Source: an uncultured Coriobacteriales bacterium (GTDB lineage: Bacteria > Actinomycetota > Coriobacteriia > Coriobacteriales > UMGS124). Taken from it: a stretch of 64,000 bases of DNA. Shown in pieces: positions 19,984 through 29,255 of this stretch (positions within the stretch are counted from its first letter, which is position 1; every line of letters starts with the position of its first letter). The notes beneath the pieces were generated by a model. It made no database searches, was not told the origin of the DNA, and saw nothing but the letters and a program-made list of their open reading frames with translations. The position numbers were made by a program, and so were the translations under genes. The stretch spans positions 28,146 through 92,145 of the forward strand of contig CAKUAI010000015.1 in assembly GCA_934636245.1 (NCBI GenBank), in the 5' to 3' direction.

Positions 19984-20934
19984 CTATTCCGACACGGCCG
20001 CAAGATAGGCGACCGCGGCGTCGCAGATGGCATGCGCCAACGTCTCCTGGTACTCGGGGCTGCAAAGGAGCTGGTCTTCCTCAGGGTTGGACATGAAGCC
20101 CATCTCGAAAAGCACCACGGGGACCTGGCAGAAGTTGAAACCCGCCAAATCGGTCCTCTCCACAATCCCATCGTCTTGGGCACCCGTCTCGGAGATGATG
20201 ACGGGGTGCATGATGCTGGCCGCATAGGCGCTTGCGTCTGCGATGCTCGTCGTCCACTCGTTGTAGCCCGGCACGAGTGTGGTGAACCCGCGGGGACCGG
20301 AGTCGTCGGCGCCGTCGCAATGCAGGCGGATAAAGATGTCGGCCCCGCAGTCGTTGGCGACCCGGGCGCGCTCCTCGCTCGAATACGTGCGGAAGTCGTC
20401 CTCACGCACCATGACGACCGTGATCCCCTCGTCGCGCAGCTTGTCGCGCAGCAGCAATGCCACGGCGAGGGTGACGTCGGCTTCCTCGACGCCCGTCACA
20501 ACACCTTGGGTGCCACCCGGCTCGACGTACTGCATCTCGCTGGAACCAGGGCCGATGGGGGTAAGGGTGAGGTCGTAGCCGCCGCCATGGCCTGCGTCGA
20601 TGCACACGGTGCCGCGCACGAGCCCCTCCCCTGCCACAGCGCGGGCCTGCACGTCGCGACCCGTCTGCGACACGGCGTCCATGAAGCCGCCCGCCGCCTT
20701 GTTGGCCGCACCCGTAAGCTGACCGGTGGCGCGGGCGTTGCACGACGCGCACGACGCGACGCCCACCCCCGCCGCCAGCACGGCCGCAAGGGCGCAACCG
20801 CCTATGACGAACGTCCTGCGGCTTACGGGCAGTCCGGGCTTGACGACGTCGCCGTCATGCTCGGCCGGCGCCTCGCCCTTTGCCACAGGGCCATCGGCGA
20901 CATCGGCCCGCTCGGGCTGTTTTTCGTCTGTCAA
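19984..20934 (-). CDS. Tat-exported N-acetylmuramoyl-L-alanine amidase (Amidase_3)
   Basis: After about 40 charged residues the protein has a twin-arginine signal (VSRRTFVIGG plus a hydrophobic stretch, ending ASC, possibly a lipobox). The catalytic domain starts VCIDAGHGGGYDL, with the zinc ligand His, and continues VTLAVALLLRDKLRDEGI. It ends with FMSNPEEDQLL, which carries the C-terminal zinc/glutamate block typical of Amidase_3. It cleaves the amide between MurNAc and L-Ala of peptidoglycan. TTG 20934 is chosen because GAGGAGG lies six bases upstream; this gives 316 aa. Confidence 0.86.
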   Translation of the reverse strand: MTDEKQPERADVADGPVAKGEAPAEHDGDVVKPGLPVSRRTFVIGGCALAAVLAAGVGVASCASCNARATGQLTGAANKAAGGFMDAVSQTGRDVQARAVAGEGLVRGTVCIDAGHGGGYDLTLTPIGPGSSEMQYVEPGGTQGVVTGVEEADVTLAVALLLRDKLRDEGITVVMVREDDFRTYSSEERARVANDCGADIFIRLHCDGADDSGPRGFTTLVPGYNEWTTSIADASAYAASIMHPVIISETGAQDDGIVERTDLAGFNFCQVPVVLFEMGFMSNPEEDQLLCSPEYQETLAHAICDAAVAYLAAVSE

Positions 20935-21211
20935 ACGTTGCCTCCTCACATAGGCGCACACGGCGCATGGCGCGCCGGACGGCCGGATATGCAACCTTCT
21001 ACTCTACATGGAGCCGCACCGAGATGCACGCCACTCTGCCCAGGCAACAGATATTCAGCAGCCAACGTCCACCACAGCGGCCGAACCCTGAAAACATGCC
21101 AAACCCTTTGCCGCAATTTTGCACATATATAACAGGCGCAGAACAACTCTGGGTCTACAATCAAAGGGGTTCTATCGGCACAGAATGAAACGCCCCGGAA
21201 GGCAGGCGCGT

Positions 21212-22159
21212 ATGCTAGAAGGCATCGTCGACATAGGCTCGAACTCGGTGAGGATGACCGTGTATGACTGCGACGTCCAAACGAACGAGTTCCGGCCGTT
21301 CTTTAAGTTGAAGAATCAACTTGGGCTGGCAAGCCACATCGACCCGCAGAGCGGCAGGCTCGACGAGGCCGGCGTTGACGCGCTCATCAGCACCCTCAAG
21401 GAATATCGCAGGGCGGCGTCTCGGTTCACCGAGCTCGACCGTCTCTCCTGCTTTGCCACCGCCGCCATCCGCAACTCCTCCAACTGTCAGGAAGTCCTCG
21501 ACAAGGTCGACGAGCTGTGCGGCGTGCAGGTGGAGCTTCTGAGCGGCGTCGAAGAGGCACGTCTGGGTTTCGCGGGCGCCATGTGGCACTCCGGCGCCAC
21601 CTCGGGAGTGCAGATCGACGTGGGCGGAGGCTCCAGCGAAGTGCTCGTCTTTGAGAACGGCCAGGCAAAAGACGCCACGAGCGTCCCCATGGGTTCGCTC
21701 TCCCTCTTTGAAAAGTACGTCGACGGCCTTCTGCCCACCGCACGCGAGGCCAAAGACATCCGCGAGGCAATCTCCAAGCGCGTGCGCAAGGCGCTCGGTG
21801 AGCAGAGTGCCGAATGTGCCTCATGCATCGGCGGCACGGCGCGCGCCATGCGCAAGGTTCGCAACGCGTGGTTGGCGCCCCAGCAGCCTGGATCCCCCGT
21901 CACACGCGGCGAGCTCGACCAAATCGTGTCGCATATCATCGACAAGCCAAAAGTGGCAATGCGCGAGCTTCTCCGCGTGGTGCCCGAGCGCATCCACACG
22001 TTGACCCCGGGACTGCTCGCCATCCAGGCCGTCGCCGACAACTTCGGCGTCCAGCGCCTCGTCGTGCATGACTCGGGCATCCGCGAAGGCTATCTCATGG
22101 AGCGCGTTTTGGGTATAGACACTCAAATGAACAACAACCCCACCGATACCAGGAGGTAA
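21212..22159 (+). CDS. ppx: Exopolyphosphatase / Ppx-GppA family phosphatase
   Basis: The 315-aa protein contains the actin-like phosphate motifs LEGIVDIGSNSVRMTVYD and GVQIDVGGGSSEVLVFE, typical of Ppx/GppA phosphatases, in the short form without a C-terminal HD domain. It removes terminal phosphate from polyphosphate or pppGpp. It is four bases upstream of ppk, so synthesis and degradation of polyphosphate are cotranscribed. ATG 21212 matches the family start; ATG 21185 upstream is possible. Confidence 0.88.
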   Translation: MLEGIVDIGSNSVRMTVYDCDVQTNEFRPFFKLKNQLGLASHIDPQSGRLDEAGVDALISTLKEYRRAASRFTELDRLSCFATAAIRNSSNCQEVLDKVDELCGVQVELLSGVEEARLGFAGAMWHSGATSGVQIDVGGGSSEVLVFENGQAKDATSVPMGSLSLFEKYVDGLLPTAREAKDIREAISKRVRKALGEQSAECASCIGGTARAMRKVRNAWLAPQQPGSPVTRGELDQIVSHIIDKPKVAMRELLRVVPERIHTLTPGLLAIQAVADNFGVQRLVVHDSGIREGYLMERVLGIDTQMNNNPTDTRR

Positions 22160-22163
22160 GACG

Positions 22164-24689
22164 ATGTCCACCGCCAAAGAGCACGGCAAACCCAAACAGG
22201 TACGCCCTGCAGCCGGCAAGTCCGGACTCGACTTCTCTTACACGCAAAACCGCGAGCTGTCGTGGCTGCAGTTCGACGAGCGCGTGCTCGAAGAGGCCGC
22301 CGACCCGTCCGTACCCCTGCTCGAGCGCTTCAAGATGGCCTCCATCTTCGAAAGCAACCTCGACGAGTTCGTGATGATTCGCCTGGGCAGCCTCTCCGAG
22401 CTGGCAAGCCTTGAGTTCCAGCCCGTGGACAACAAGTCGAACCAGACGCCCGGCGAGCAGCTTGCAAGCGTCTACGAGGTGCTACCCGACTACATCGCAC
22501 GTCACGACAAGGTCACCGGCGAGCTCGAGGACGAGCTCGCGTCTCACGGCATCGTGCGCGTGCAGTGGCGAGACTACACCCCCGAGGACAAGAAGGCCAT
22601 GGAGCAGCTCTTTGTCTCCGAGGTGCTGCCCGTGGTCTCGCCCCAGATCGTGAACCCGCGCCACCCCTTCCCCAACCTGCACAACGACACGCTCTACGTC
22701 GTCTTCAACCTGGCCAGCGCCACGGAGGCGGGACTTCTCGGCATTGTCGAGGTCCCCTCGACGCTGGGCCGCTTCGTCCAAATCAAGCACGACGTGCACA
22801 CGCTGCGCTACACCCTGCTTGAAGACGTCATCCTCGCGTTTGCCGACAGGCTCTTCGTCGACTTCCACACCTCCGAGCGCGCGGTCATCAGGGTCACGCG
22901 CAACGCCGACATCGACCCCGACGAGGGATCGTTCGACCTGGAAGACGACTACCGCCAGCACATCAAGCGCGTGCTCAAGCAGCGCCTGCGCCTCAACCCC
23001 GTTCGCCTGGAAGTGCAGGGCAAGTTCTCCAAGCCGCTCGTCAAGTTCATGCGCAAAGCTCTTGAGCTGGGTGAACGCCAGGTGTTCTACGTCGCAAGCC
23101 CGCTGCGCATGGCCGATTTCGCCTTCTCCTTGGAGGGCAAGATTTCGCAGAGCCTCGTGAGCGAGCTCGCCTATCCCAAGTTCACCCCGCAGGCCCCCGG
23201 CTGCGTCGACCCCAGCGTGCCCATGCACACCCAGATCGAGGACCACGACATCCTGCTCTCCTACCCCTACGAGTCGATGGAGCCGTTCCTGCGCCTGCTG
23301 CGCGAGTCGGCCAACGACCCCGACGTCGTGCAGATCAAGATCACGCTGTACCGCGTGGCAAAGAAGTCGAGGCTCTGCGAGTCGCTCATCACCGCAGCTG
23401 AAAACGGCATCGACGTGACCGTCGTCATGGAGCTGCGCGCCCGCTTCGACGAGGAGAACAACATCGAGTGGGCAGAGCGCCTCGAGGACGCCGGCTGCAC
23501 CGTGCTGTACGGCTCGGCGGGCTTCAAGGTCCACTCCAAGATTTGCCAGATCACCTATCGCCGTGCCGGCGAGGTCACGCGCATCACGCAGCTGGGCACC
23601 GGCAACTACAACGAGAAGACCGCCGCCCTCTACGCCGACTACTCCTACATGACGGCTGACCCGCGCATCGGCGAGGATGCCAACAGGTTCTTCCGCAACA
23701 TGCAGATCGGCAACCTCAACGGACAGTACTCCTACCTGGGCGTTGCCCCCGTGGGCCTCAAGCCCCTCATCATGCGCGGCATCGACCGTGAGATAGCCAA
23801 GGCGCGCGCAGGCGAAGAGGCGCACATCTGGTTCAAGATGAACTCCATCACCGACCGCGAGGTCATCGACAAGATCTCCGAGGCAAGCTGTGCAGGCGTG
23901 AAGGTCGACCTCATCGTGCGCGGCATCTCGTGCCTGCTGCCCGGCGTGCCCGGCAAGACGGAAAACGTCACCGTTCGCTGCATCGTGGGCCGCTGGCTCG
24001 AGCATGCCCGCGTGTACATGTTCGGCGTCGACAAGGACATCATGTATCTGAGCTCGGCCGACATGATGACGCGCAACACCGAGCACCGCGTGGAAATCGC
24101 CTACCCGCTGCTCGACCCCGAGCTGCGCCGGCGCGTGGCCGCCGACATCGACGTGCAGATGCGCGACAACACCAAGGCACGCATCCTCACCCCCGACGGC
24201 AAGCACGCCCATGTGCCCGTGTGCGCCGGCGAGGAGCTTGTGTGCGCCCAGGAGTTCTTCGCAGCTCGCGCAATCGAGGAGTCTCAGAAGACCACGGCCG
24301 AGCGCGCCGAGCAGGCCAAGCGGGCGCGCAGCCGTGCCATCCCCAGCGGGCAGCCTCAGGACCACGAGCCCAAGCAGGCCGAAGAGCCCGCAGGCGAGAA
24401 GGAGGCAGCACAGAAGCCCCAGGCAGCGGACGCAGACGCACAAGCCACGCAGCAGCCGGCCCCCACGGCGGAAAAGGCCGAGGAAAAGCCTGCCGAGGCA
24501 GCACGGAAGGACGCGGCAGCCCAGCCCATGGAGGTGGACGCGAAGCCCATCGACCAGGAACCGGCCGAGGAGCGCGACCCCATGGCTTCTCTTGAACTGA
24601 TGGTTAAGCAGAAAGGCCGCAAAGCGACTGGTTGGGCTCTCATCAAGGCTGGCATTAGGGTACTATTCGGCAAGTCAGCAACGAAATAG
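22164..24689 (+). CDS. ppk: Polyphosphate kinase 1 with a long C-terminal extension
   Basis: PPK1 makes polyphosphate from ATP through a phosphohistidine. The 841-aa protein opens with the N domain (YTQNRELSWLQFDERVLEEA) and has the autophosphorylated histidine in FKVHSKICQ (about residue 457), GTGNYNEKTAALYADYS and YLSSADMMTRN. The core ends near residue 700. About 130 further residues are Ala/Glu/Gln/Pro-rich and end in a basic amphipathic tail (KATGWALIKAGIRVLFGK), not typical of PPK1. The RBS is AGGAGG. It follows ppx by four bases. Confidence 0.96.
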   Translation: MSTAKEHGKPKQVRPAAGKSGLDFSYTQNRELSWLQFDERVLEEAADPSVPLLERFKMASIFESNLDEFVMIRLGSLSELASLEFQPVDNKSNQTPGEQLASVYEVLPDYIARHDKVTGELEDELASHGIVRVQWRDYTPEDKKAMEQLFVSEVLPVVSPQIVNPRHPFPNLHNDTLYVVFNLASATEAGLLGIVEVPSTLGRFVQIKHDVHTLRYTLLEDVILAFADRLFVDFHTSERAVIRVTRNADIDPDEGSFDLEDDYRQHIKRVLKQRLRLNPVRLEVQGKFSKPLVKFMRKALELGERQVFYVASPLRMADFAFSLEGKISQSLVSELAYPKFTPQAPGCVDPSVPMHTQIEDHDILLSYPYESMEPFLRLLRESANDPDVVQIKITLYRVAKKSRLCESLITAAENGIDVTVVMELRARFDEENNIEWAERLEDAGCTVLYGSAGFKVHSKICQITYRRAGEVTRITQLGTGNYNEKTAALYADYSYMTADPRIGEDANRFFRNMQIGNLNGQYSYLGVAPVGLKPLIMRGIDREIAKARAGEEAHIWFKMNSITDREVIDKISEASCAGVKVDLIVRGISCLLPGVPGKTENVTVRCIVGRWLEHARVYMFGVDKDIMYLSSADMMTRNTEHRVEIAYPLLDPELRRRVAADIDVQMRDNTKARILTPDGKHAHVPVCAGEELVCAQEFFAARAIEESQKTTAERAEQAKRARSRAIPSGQPQDHEPKQAEEPAGEKEAAQKPQAADADAQATQQPAPTAEKAEEKPAEAARKDAAAQPMEVDAKPIDQEPAEERDPMASLELMVKQKGRKATGWALIKAGIRVLFGKSATK

Positions 24690-24807
24690 ACCATAGTCTG
24701 AACCTGTTGCGGCGGCGCACGTGAACTCGAACTCGAGGGCATGCGCCGCCGCTGCGATATGCACCGAGCTGATTCAGGCAATGGCGCAACCTTTGAGCGG
24801 GGCAAAC

Positions 24808-26133
24808 ATGCAACTCAAGATCGATACCTTGTGCTACGGCGCAGACGCGGTGGCGCGCACCGCAGAGGGCAAGACCGTGTTCGTTTCGGGAGGCGTTCCG
24901 GGCGACGTGGTGGAAGCCGAGATCACAAGCGACGGCAAGACGTTCTCCAAGGCCCGCGTGACCTCGGTTGTGGAGGCCTCGGCCGACCGCGTCGCCTCAA
25001 AGTGCCCCTACTCTGCCATCTGCGGCGGCTGCCCCTGGGCCGAGGTCTCAATCGGTGCCCAGCGCCAGGCAAAGCGGAAGAACGTCGTCGACGCCCTCGT
25101 GCGCATCGGCAAGTTTGACGAGGCCTGGACGCAGGAGCATGTGGGTCAGGTCGTCGGGGTGGGCCCCGACTGGGGCTACCGCAACAAGGTAGAGCTTGCC
25201 TGCGTCAAGCAAGATGGCCGCATGCGCTTGGGCATGCACTCCAAGTTCGACGCAAACCAGGTCATCGCCGTGGACAAGTGCCCGCTCATGGCCAAGGACT
25301 CACAGAGGCTGGTCAAGTCGGTTGCCGGCGCTCTCAACTTCTTCGGAGGCTCCCGTGATCTGGGGCTCGAGCGTGTGGGCATTCGCGTGAGCGAGCGCAC
25401 TCGCCAAGTTGAGGTTGCCCTGTGGACCGACCCGGCCGCCTTCCCGCGTGCCGAGATTGCCAAGGTCATCACCGACGCAGCCAAGCCCACTTCCATCGCG
25501 CGCGTCATGACCAAGGAGAAGGGCGGCGCCCGCAAGATCGCCGGCGTCGAGTGCCTGAGCGGCCGCGGCCGCTGGGAGGAGCGCCTGGCCGGACAGACCA
25601 TGAGTCTTTCCGCCCCGTCGTTCTTCCAGATAAACACCGCCGGTGCCGAAAAGCTCATCGAACTTGTGCTCGAAGGCCTCGCCATTGAGGGCGACGAGGT
25701 CGCCTGCGACCTATACTGCGGCGCAGGCACCTTCACCTTGCCCCTGGCGCGTGCCGCGCAGGGCGGCGTCATCGCCATCGAGAGCTACGGACCCGCAGTG
25801 CGCGACCTCAAGCAGAACCTCGAGCATGCCGGGCTCGCCGACATGGTTGAGGCCATCGGTGACGATGCGGCGCGTCAGCTCGACTGCCTGGAGGACGCCG
25901 ACGCCATCGTCGTCGACCCGCCCCGCGCCGGCCTTGAGCGCTCGGTCATCGAGGCCGTCTGCGAAAGCCCCGCACGCGCCGTCGCCTACGTCTCGTGCGA
26001 CCCGGCCACCCTCGCCCGCGACCTGGCTATCTTCCGCGAGCTTGAGACGTTCGACATCGTCTCGATCACGCCGGTCGACCTTTTCCCCCAGACGTTCCAT
26101 GTCGAGAGCGTCACCATCCTGCGCCGTCGCTAG
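24808..26133 (+). CDS. TrmA/RlmD-family RNA (uracil-C5)-methyltransferase
   Basis: The 441-aa protein has an N-terminal TRAM-like domain, the iron-sulfur cysteines (KCPYSAICGGCPW), the SAM motif CDLYCGAGTFTLPLARAA, DPPRAGLERSV and YVSCDPATLARDL with the catalytic cysteine. QINTAGAEKLI is typical of RlmC/RlmD enzymes that methylate uridine in 23S rRNA. The exact target (U747 or U1939) cannot be told by eye. ATG 24808 starts at the TRAM domain; ATG 24781 is an alternative. Confidence 0.9.
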   Translation: MQLKIDTLCYGADAVARTAEGKTVFVSGGVPGDVVEAEITSDGKTFSKARVTSVVEASADRVASKCPYSAICGGCPWAEVSIGAQRQAKRKNVVDALVRIGKFDEAWTQEHVGQVVGVGPDWGYRNKVELACVKQDGRMRLGMHSKFDANQVIAVDKCPLMAKDSQRLVKSVAGALNFFGGSRDLGLERVGIRVSERTRQVEVALWTDPAAFPRAEIAKVITDAAKPTSIARVMTKEKGGARKIAGVECLSGRGRWEERLAGQTMSLSAPSFFQINTAGAEKLIELVLEGLAIEGDEVACDLYCGAGTFTLPLARAAQGGVIAIESYGPAVRDLKQNLEHAGLADMVEAIGDDAARQLDCLEDADAIVVDPPRAGLERSVIEAVCESPARAVAYVSCDPATLARDLAIFRELETFDIVSITPVDLFPQTFHVESVTILRRR

Positions 26134-26147
26134 AAACCAGGCCGAGC

Positions 26148-26705
26148 ATGATTCTTGCATCCAAATCGCCGCGTCGTCGCGAACTGATGGAAGAGGCGGG
26201 TTTCGAATTCACCTGCTGCACAAGCGACTTTGACGAGTCGAGCGTGCACGCACGCGACCCGCACGAGCTGCCCCATGCGCTCGCCTGGCACAAGGCACTT
26301 TCCGTCAGCCCGAGCGCCCGCCCTGGCGAGCTCGTCATTGGCTCGGACACCGTTGTCATCCTTGGCGAGCGCGTGCTTGGAAAACCCGCCGACGCCGATG
26401 AGGCGCGCCAGATGCTGCGCGACCTCTCAGGCAAGACGCACGAGGTCACGACTGGTGTCTCCGTACTTTGTGACGGCTGCGAAGTACTCGGCTTTTCCGA
26501 AACAGCTCGTGTCACGTTCTGGGATCTCGACGAGGAGGAGATCGACGCCTACGTCGCCACTGGCGAGCCCATGGACAAAGCAGGCGCTTACGGCATCCAA
26601 GGCAAGGGCCGCCTGCTTGTGCGTGGCATCGAAGGCGATTTCTACACGGTGATGGGGTTGCCCATCTCGCGCCTGTATCGAGAGCTGCGCGGCCTGGAGG
26701 CCTAG
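26148..26705 (+). CDS. maf: Maf-type nucleoside triphosphate pyrophosphatase
   Basis: The 185-aa protein begins MILASKSPRRRELMEEAGFEF and contains VIGSDTVVILGERVLGKP and DKAGAYGIQGKG, the three Maf blocks. Maf proteins hydrolyse non-canonical NTPs (dTTP/UTP or m7GTP classes) and have been linked to septum formation. It lies 14 bases after the RNA methyltransferase gene and ends the rightward ppx-ppk-methyltransferase-maf run at a terminator. Confidence 0.94.
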   Translation: MILASKSPRRRELMEEAGFEFTCCTSDFDESSVHARDPHELPHALAWHKALSVSPSARPGELVIGSDTVVILGERVLGKPADADEARQMLRDLSGKTHEVTTGVSVLCDGCEVLGFSETARVTFWDLDEEEIDAYVATGEPMDKAGAYGIQGKGRLLVRGIEGDFYTVMGLPISRLYRELRGLEA

Positions 26706-26733
26706 CCCTTCCTCTCACGGCACGGCACATGAA

Positions 26734-26777
26734 AAGGCCGCCCGCCTCGCTGGAAACCAGACGAGACGGGCGGCCTT
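26734..26777 (+). terminator. Terminator hairpin between convergent maf and the glycosyltransferase gene
   Basis: The 11-bp stem AAGGCCGCCCG with its exact complement is followed by CTTTATT on the plus strand and preceded by GAAAA (TTTTC on the minus strand). It can therefore serve both convergent genes. Confidence 0.85.
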
Positions 26778-26807
26778 CTTTATTGGCATGCACACAAGCC
26801 AAACGAT

Positions 26808-27842
26808 TTAGTTGAACTTGAAGATCTTCCTCGCAGTGCGGTACAGGGCGGCCGTGAGGCTCTTGCCGACCTTGCCGGGAAGGTTTGTGCCGACTCCGAG
26901 GAAGTTGTGGCGGGCGTGGTTGTACATGCGCTCGTCGAATGCCTTCAAGTCGCGCCACAGCTCGTCGACGAGCTGATCGGACTCGGGTTCCTCGGACATG
27001 TGGCCAAACAGCGAGGAAATGGCCATCATCATCGTGAGGTAGCTGAGCATGTAGGCACGCAGCGGCTGGCTTTGCACCTCGTCGTAGAGGTGAATGGCCT
27101 CGAACATGATCTTGGAGATACGCAGCTGCTGACGGTAGCGCGAAACCATGACCTTCTCGTTGACGCTCTGGTCCTGGCGGCCGATGAAGTAGCGGTAGAG
27201 GTCCACGTCGCGGTAGAAGAGCTTCTTGCAGCGAGGTAGCGGCACGTAGGCAAAGATGTTGTCCACATAGAAGGTGTGGCTCGGCAGCGGCACGCCACCG
27301 TCGCGCAGCACCTCCGTGCGGTAGAGCAGCGAGTGCATGAGCAGGTTCTGGTCAATGCGGAACTTGCCCATCTCGTCCCAGGTGAAGACGCGACCCTCGG
27401 GAAGCACACTGCGGTAGCCCACGGACTTCTGCGTGTTGTCTTCCACATGCTCGTAAACGTAGTTCGAGATGAACAAATCGATGATCTCGCCTTTGGCAAC
27501 GAGGGAGCGAACATCGGCGAGCAGCGTCTGCACAGCGTCGCGGTCGACCCAGTCGTCGGAGTCGACGACCTTGTAGTACATGCCCTGCGCGGCGGCAAGG
27601 CCCGCGAGCACCGCCGCGCCGTGGCCGCCGTTTTCCTGGTGCACGGCGCGCACGATACCAGGACACTTGACCTGCCAGGCATCGGCCTTCGCAGGCGTGT
27701 CGTCTTTCTGGGAGCCGTCGTCGACGATGATGATCTCGAAGTCCTGCTCAGGTGCGCAGGCATCGATGATGCTCTGGACGCACTTGTCCATATAGGCTGC
27801 CGAGTTGTAGCAGGGAATGGCAAACGTGACGAGCTTTTCCAC
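26808..27842 (-). CDS. Family 2 glycosyltransferase
   Basis: GT-A fold motifs are clear in this 344-aa protein: TFAIPCYNSAAYMDKCVQS, IIIVDDGSQKDDT, NGGHGAAVLAGL and VDSDDWVD, which holds the metal-binding DxD. The C-terminal ~100 residues are helical and lysine/arginine-rich. The start is GTG 27842, eight bases after AGAAGG. It is 40 bases downstream of the UDP-galactopyranose mutase gene, which suggests a role in a galactofuranose-containing surface glycan. Donor and acceptor are unknown. Confidence 0.88.
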   Translation of the reverse strand: MEKLVTFAIPCYNSAAYMDKCVQSIIDACAPEQDFEIIIVDDGSQKDDTPAKADAWQVKCPGIVRAVHQENGGHGAAVLAGLAAAQGMYYKVVDSDDWVDRDAVQTLLADVRSLVAKGEIIDLFISNYVYEHVEDNTQKSVGYRSVLPEGRVFTWDEMGKFRIDQNLLMHSLLYRTEVLRDGGVPLPSHTFYVDNIFAYVPLPRCKKLFYRDVDLYRYFIGRQDQSVNEKVMVSRYRQQLRISKIMFEAIHLYDEVQSQPLRAYMLSYLTMMMAISSLFGHMSEEPESDQLVDELWRDLKAFDERMYNHARHNFLGVGTNLPGKVGKSLTAALYRTARKIFKFN

Positions 27843-27882
27843 CGGAGGACCTTCTCTTTCTAAACGTGCGTCACCCAGACGA

Positions 27883-29079
27883 TTATGCCTCGGCGACCAG
27901 CTTGTCGGCGAGGGCGAGAGCGCTGGCGACGACGGCGTCCATGTCATAGTAGCGGTACTCGGCCAGACGGCCAACGGCGTGGAAGTTGGCAACGCCGGCG
28001 ACACGCTCCAGGTAGGAGGCGTAGAGCGTCTTGTTCTGGGGCTCGAGGATGGCGTAGTAGGGCGTCTGGCCGCTTCCGGGCTCGTAGGCCTTGGAGTACT
28101 CGCGCAGGATGGTGGTTTTGCCAGGCACAACCTGGCCCGTCATGTGCTTGAACTCGGTGATGCGCGTGAAGTCCTCGCTCGTGGTGTAGTTGACCGTGCA
28201 GACGGGCTGGAACTCGTCGACAGGCAGGGTCTCGAAGTCGAGGTCGAGGGTGCGGTACGGCAGGGCGCCCAGGTCGAGGCCGAAGAGCTCGTCGAGCGGG
28301 CCGGTATAGACGACCTGGCCCTCATAGGCCTCCTCGCCCGCCATGAGCTTGCCGTCCTGCACGCGCACGATGTCGCGAGCGTCGACGTCGAGGAAGACGT
28401 CGATGTTGTCGTGGTCGAGCATGTGATCGAACAGGTCGGTGTAACCCTTGGCAGGCATGCCCTGGTGGGGAGACTGGAAGTAGCGGTCGTCGTCGCCCAC
28501 GAGCACGGGGACGCGGCCGGTGACCGAGGGGTCCACCTGGTCGGGCGTCTGGCCCCACTGCTTCATCGTGTAGTGGAGGAACACGTTCTCGAAGACGTAG
28601 TCGGCGACCTCCTCGAGCTCGGGGTCATCCTGGGCACGCAACTCAAGGATCGGCACCTTGCGGTCGAGGCCGAACTTCTCGACAAGCTTGGCAAACAGGG
28701 CCTCGCCGCGCTCGGGGCCGAACGCCATCTTGAGCGAGGTGTGGTTGAAGGGAACCGGCATGAGCGTGCCGTGGATGTTGGCGAGCACACGATGCTGGTA
28801 GTTGGTGAAGTCGGTGAAGCGCGACAGGTACTCGTGGACGCGCTCGTCATAGGTGTGGTAGATGTGTGGGCCGTACAGGTGGATGAGCACCCCGGCCTCG
28901 TCGAGGCAGTCGTAGGCGTTGCCCGCGATGTGCGGACGACGCTCGAGGACGCAGACCTTCTTGCCTGCACGCTCCGCCAGCTCGCGCGCGACGACAGAGC
29001 CGGCATAACCGGCACCGACGACGAGGGCGTCGTAATCGGCAACGTCGAACGCCTGGGGAAGACCATGGACAACGGGCAT
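27883..29079 (-). CDS. glf: UDP-galactopyranose mutase
   Basis: Glf interconverts UDP-galactopyranose and UDP-galactofuranose using reduced FAD. The 398-aa protein has the dinucleotide fold DALVVGAGYAGSVVAREL and ERRPHIAGNAYD. It also has the Glf-specific GPHIYHTYDERVHEYLSRF, MKQWGQTPDQV and YFQSPHQGMPAKGYT. AAAGGAG lies five bases before ATG 29079. It is followed by a glycosyltransferase gene. Together they indicate galactofuranose in a cell-envelope polymer. Confidence 0.95.
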   Translation of the reverse strand: MPVVHGLPQAFDVADYDALVVGAGYAGSVVARELAERAGKKVCVLERRPHIAGNAYDCLDEAGVLIHLYGPHIYHTYDERVHEYLSRFTDFTNYQHRVLANIHGTLMPVPFNHTSLKMAFGPERGEALFAKLVEKFGLDRKVPILELRAQDDPELEEVADYVFENVFLHYTMKQWGQTPDQVDPSVTGRVPVLVGDDDRYFQSPHQGMPAKGYTDLFDHMLDHDNIDVFLDVDARDIVRVQDGKLMAGEEAYEGQVVYTGPLDELFGLDLGALPYRTLDLDFETLPVDEFQPVCTVNYTTSEDFTRITEFKHMTGQVVPGKTTILREYSKAYEPGSGQTPYYAILEPQNKTLYASYLERVAGVANFHAVGRLAEYRYYDMDAVVASALALADKLVAEA

Positions 29080-29255
29080 GTGCGCTCCTTTGCAAATGTG
29101 ATGGACACACCCGCGCCGCAAACCACTTGCCAGCGCGAGGATGCCCAACAGACGAAAACAGGCATTTGGTTGCAATCTTAGCATGATAGAGTGAGATGGC
29201 GTTGCTTTGGGCACATATGCCCCCGTAAGTCCATGCCACACATAAGGAGCCCTCA

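Noticed and set aside
22482..24443. 653-codon open frame antisense to ppk
   Set aside because: It lies wholly inside the well-conserved ppk gene, and its composition (His/Val/Asp/Leu/Gly-rich) is that of a reverse-complement shadow.
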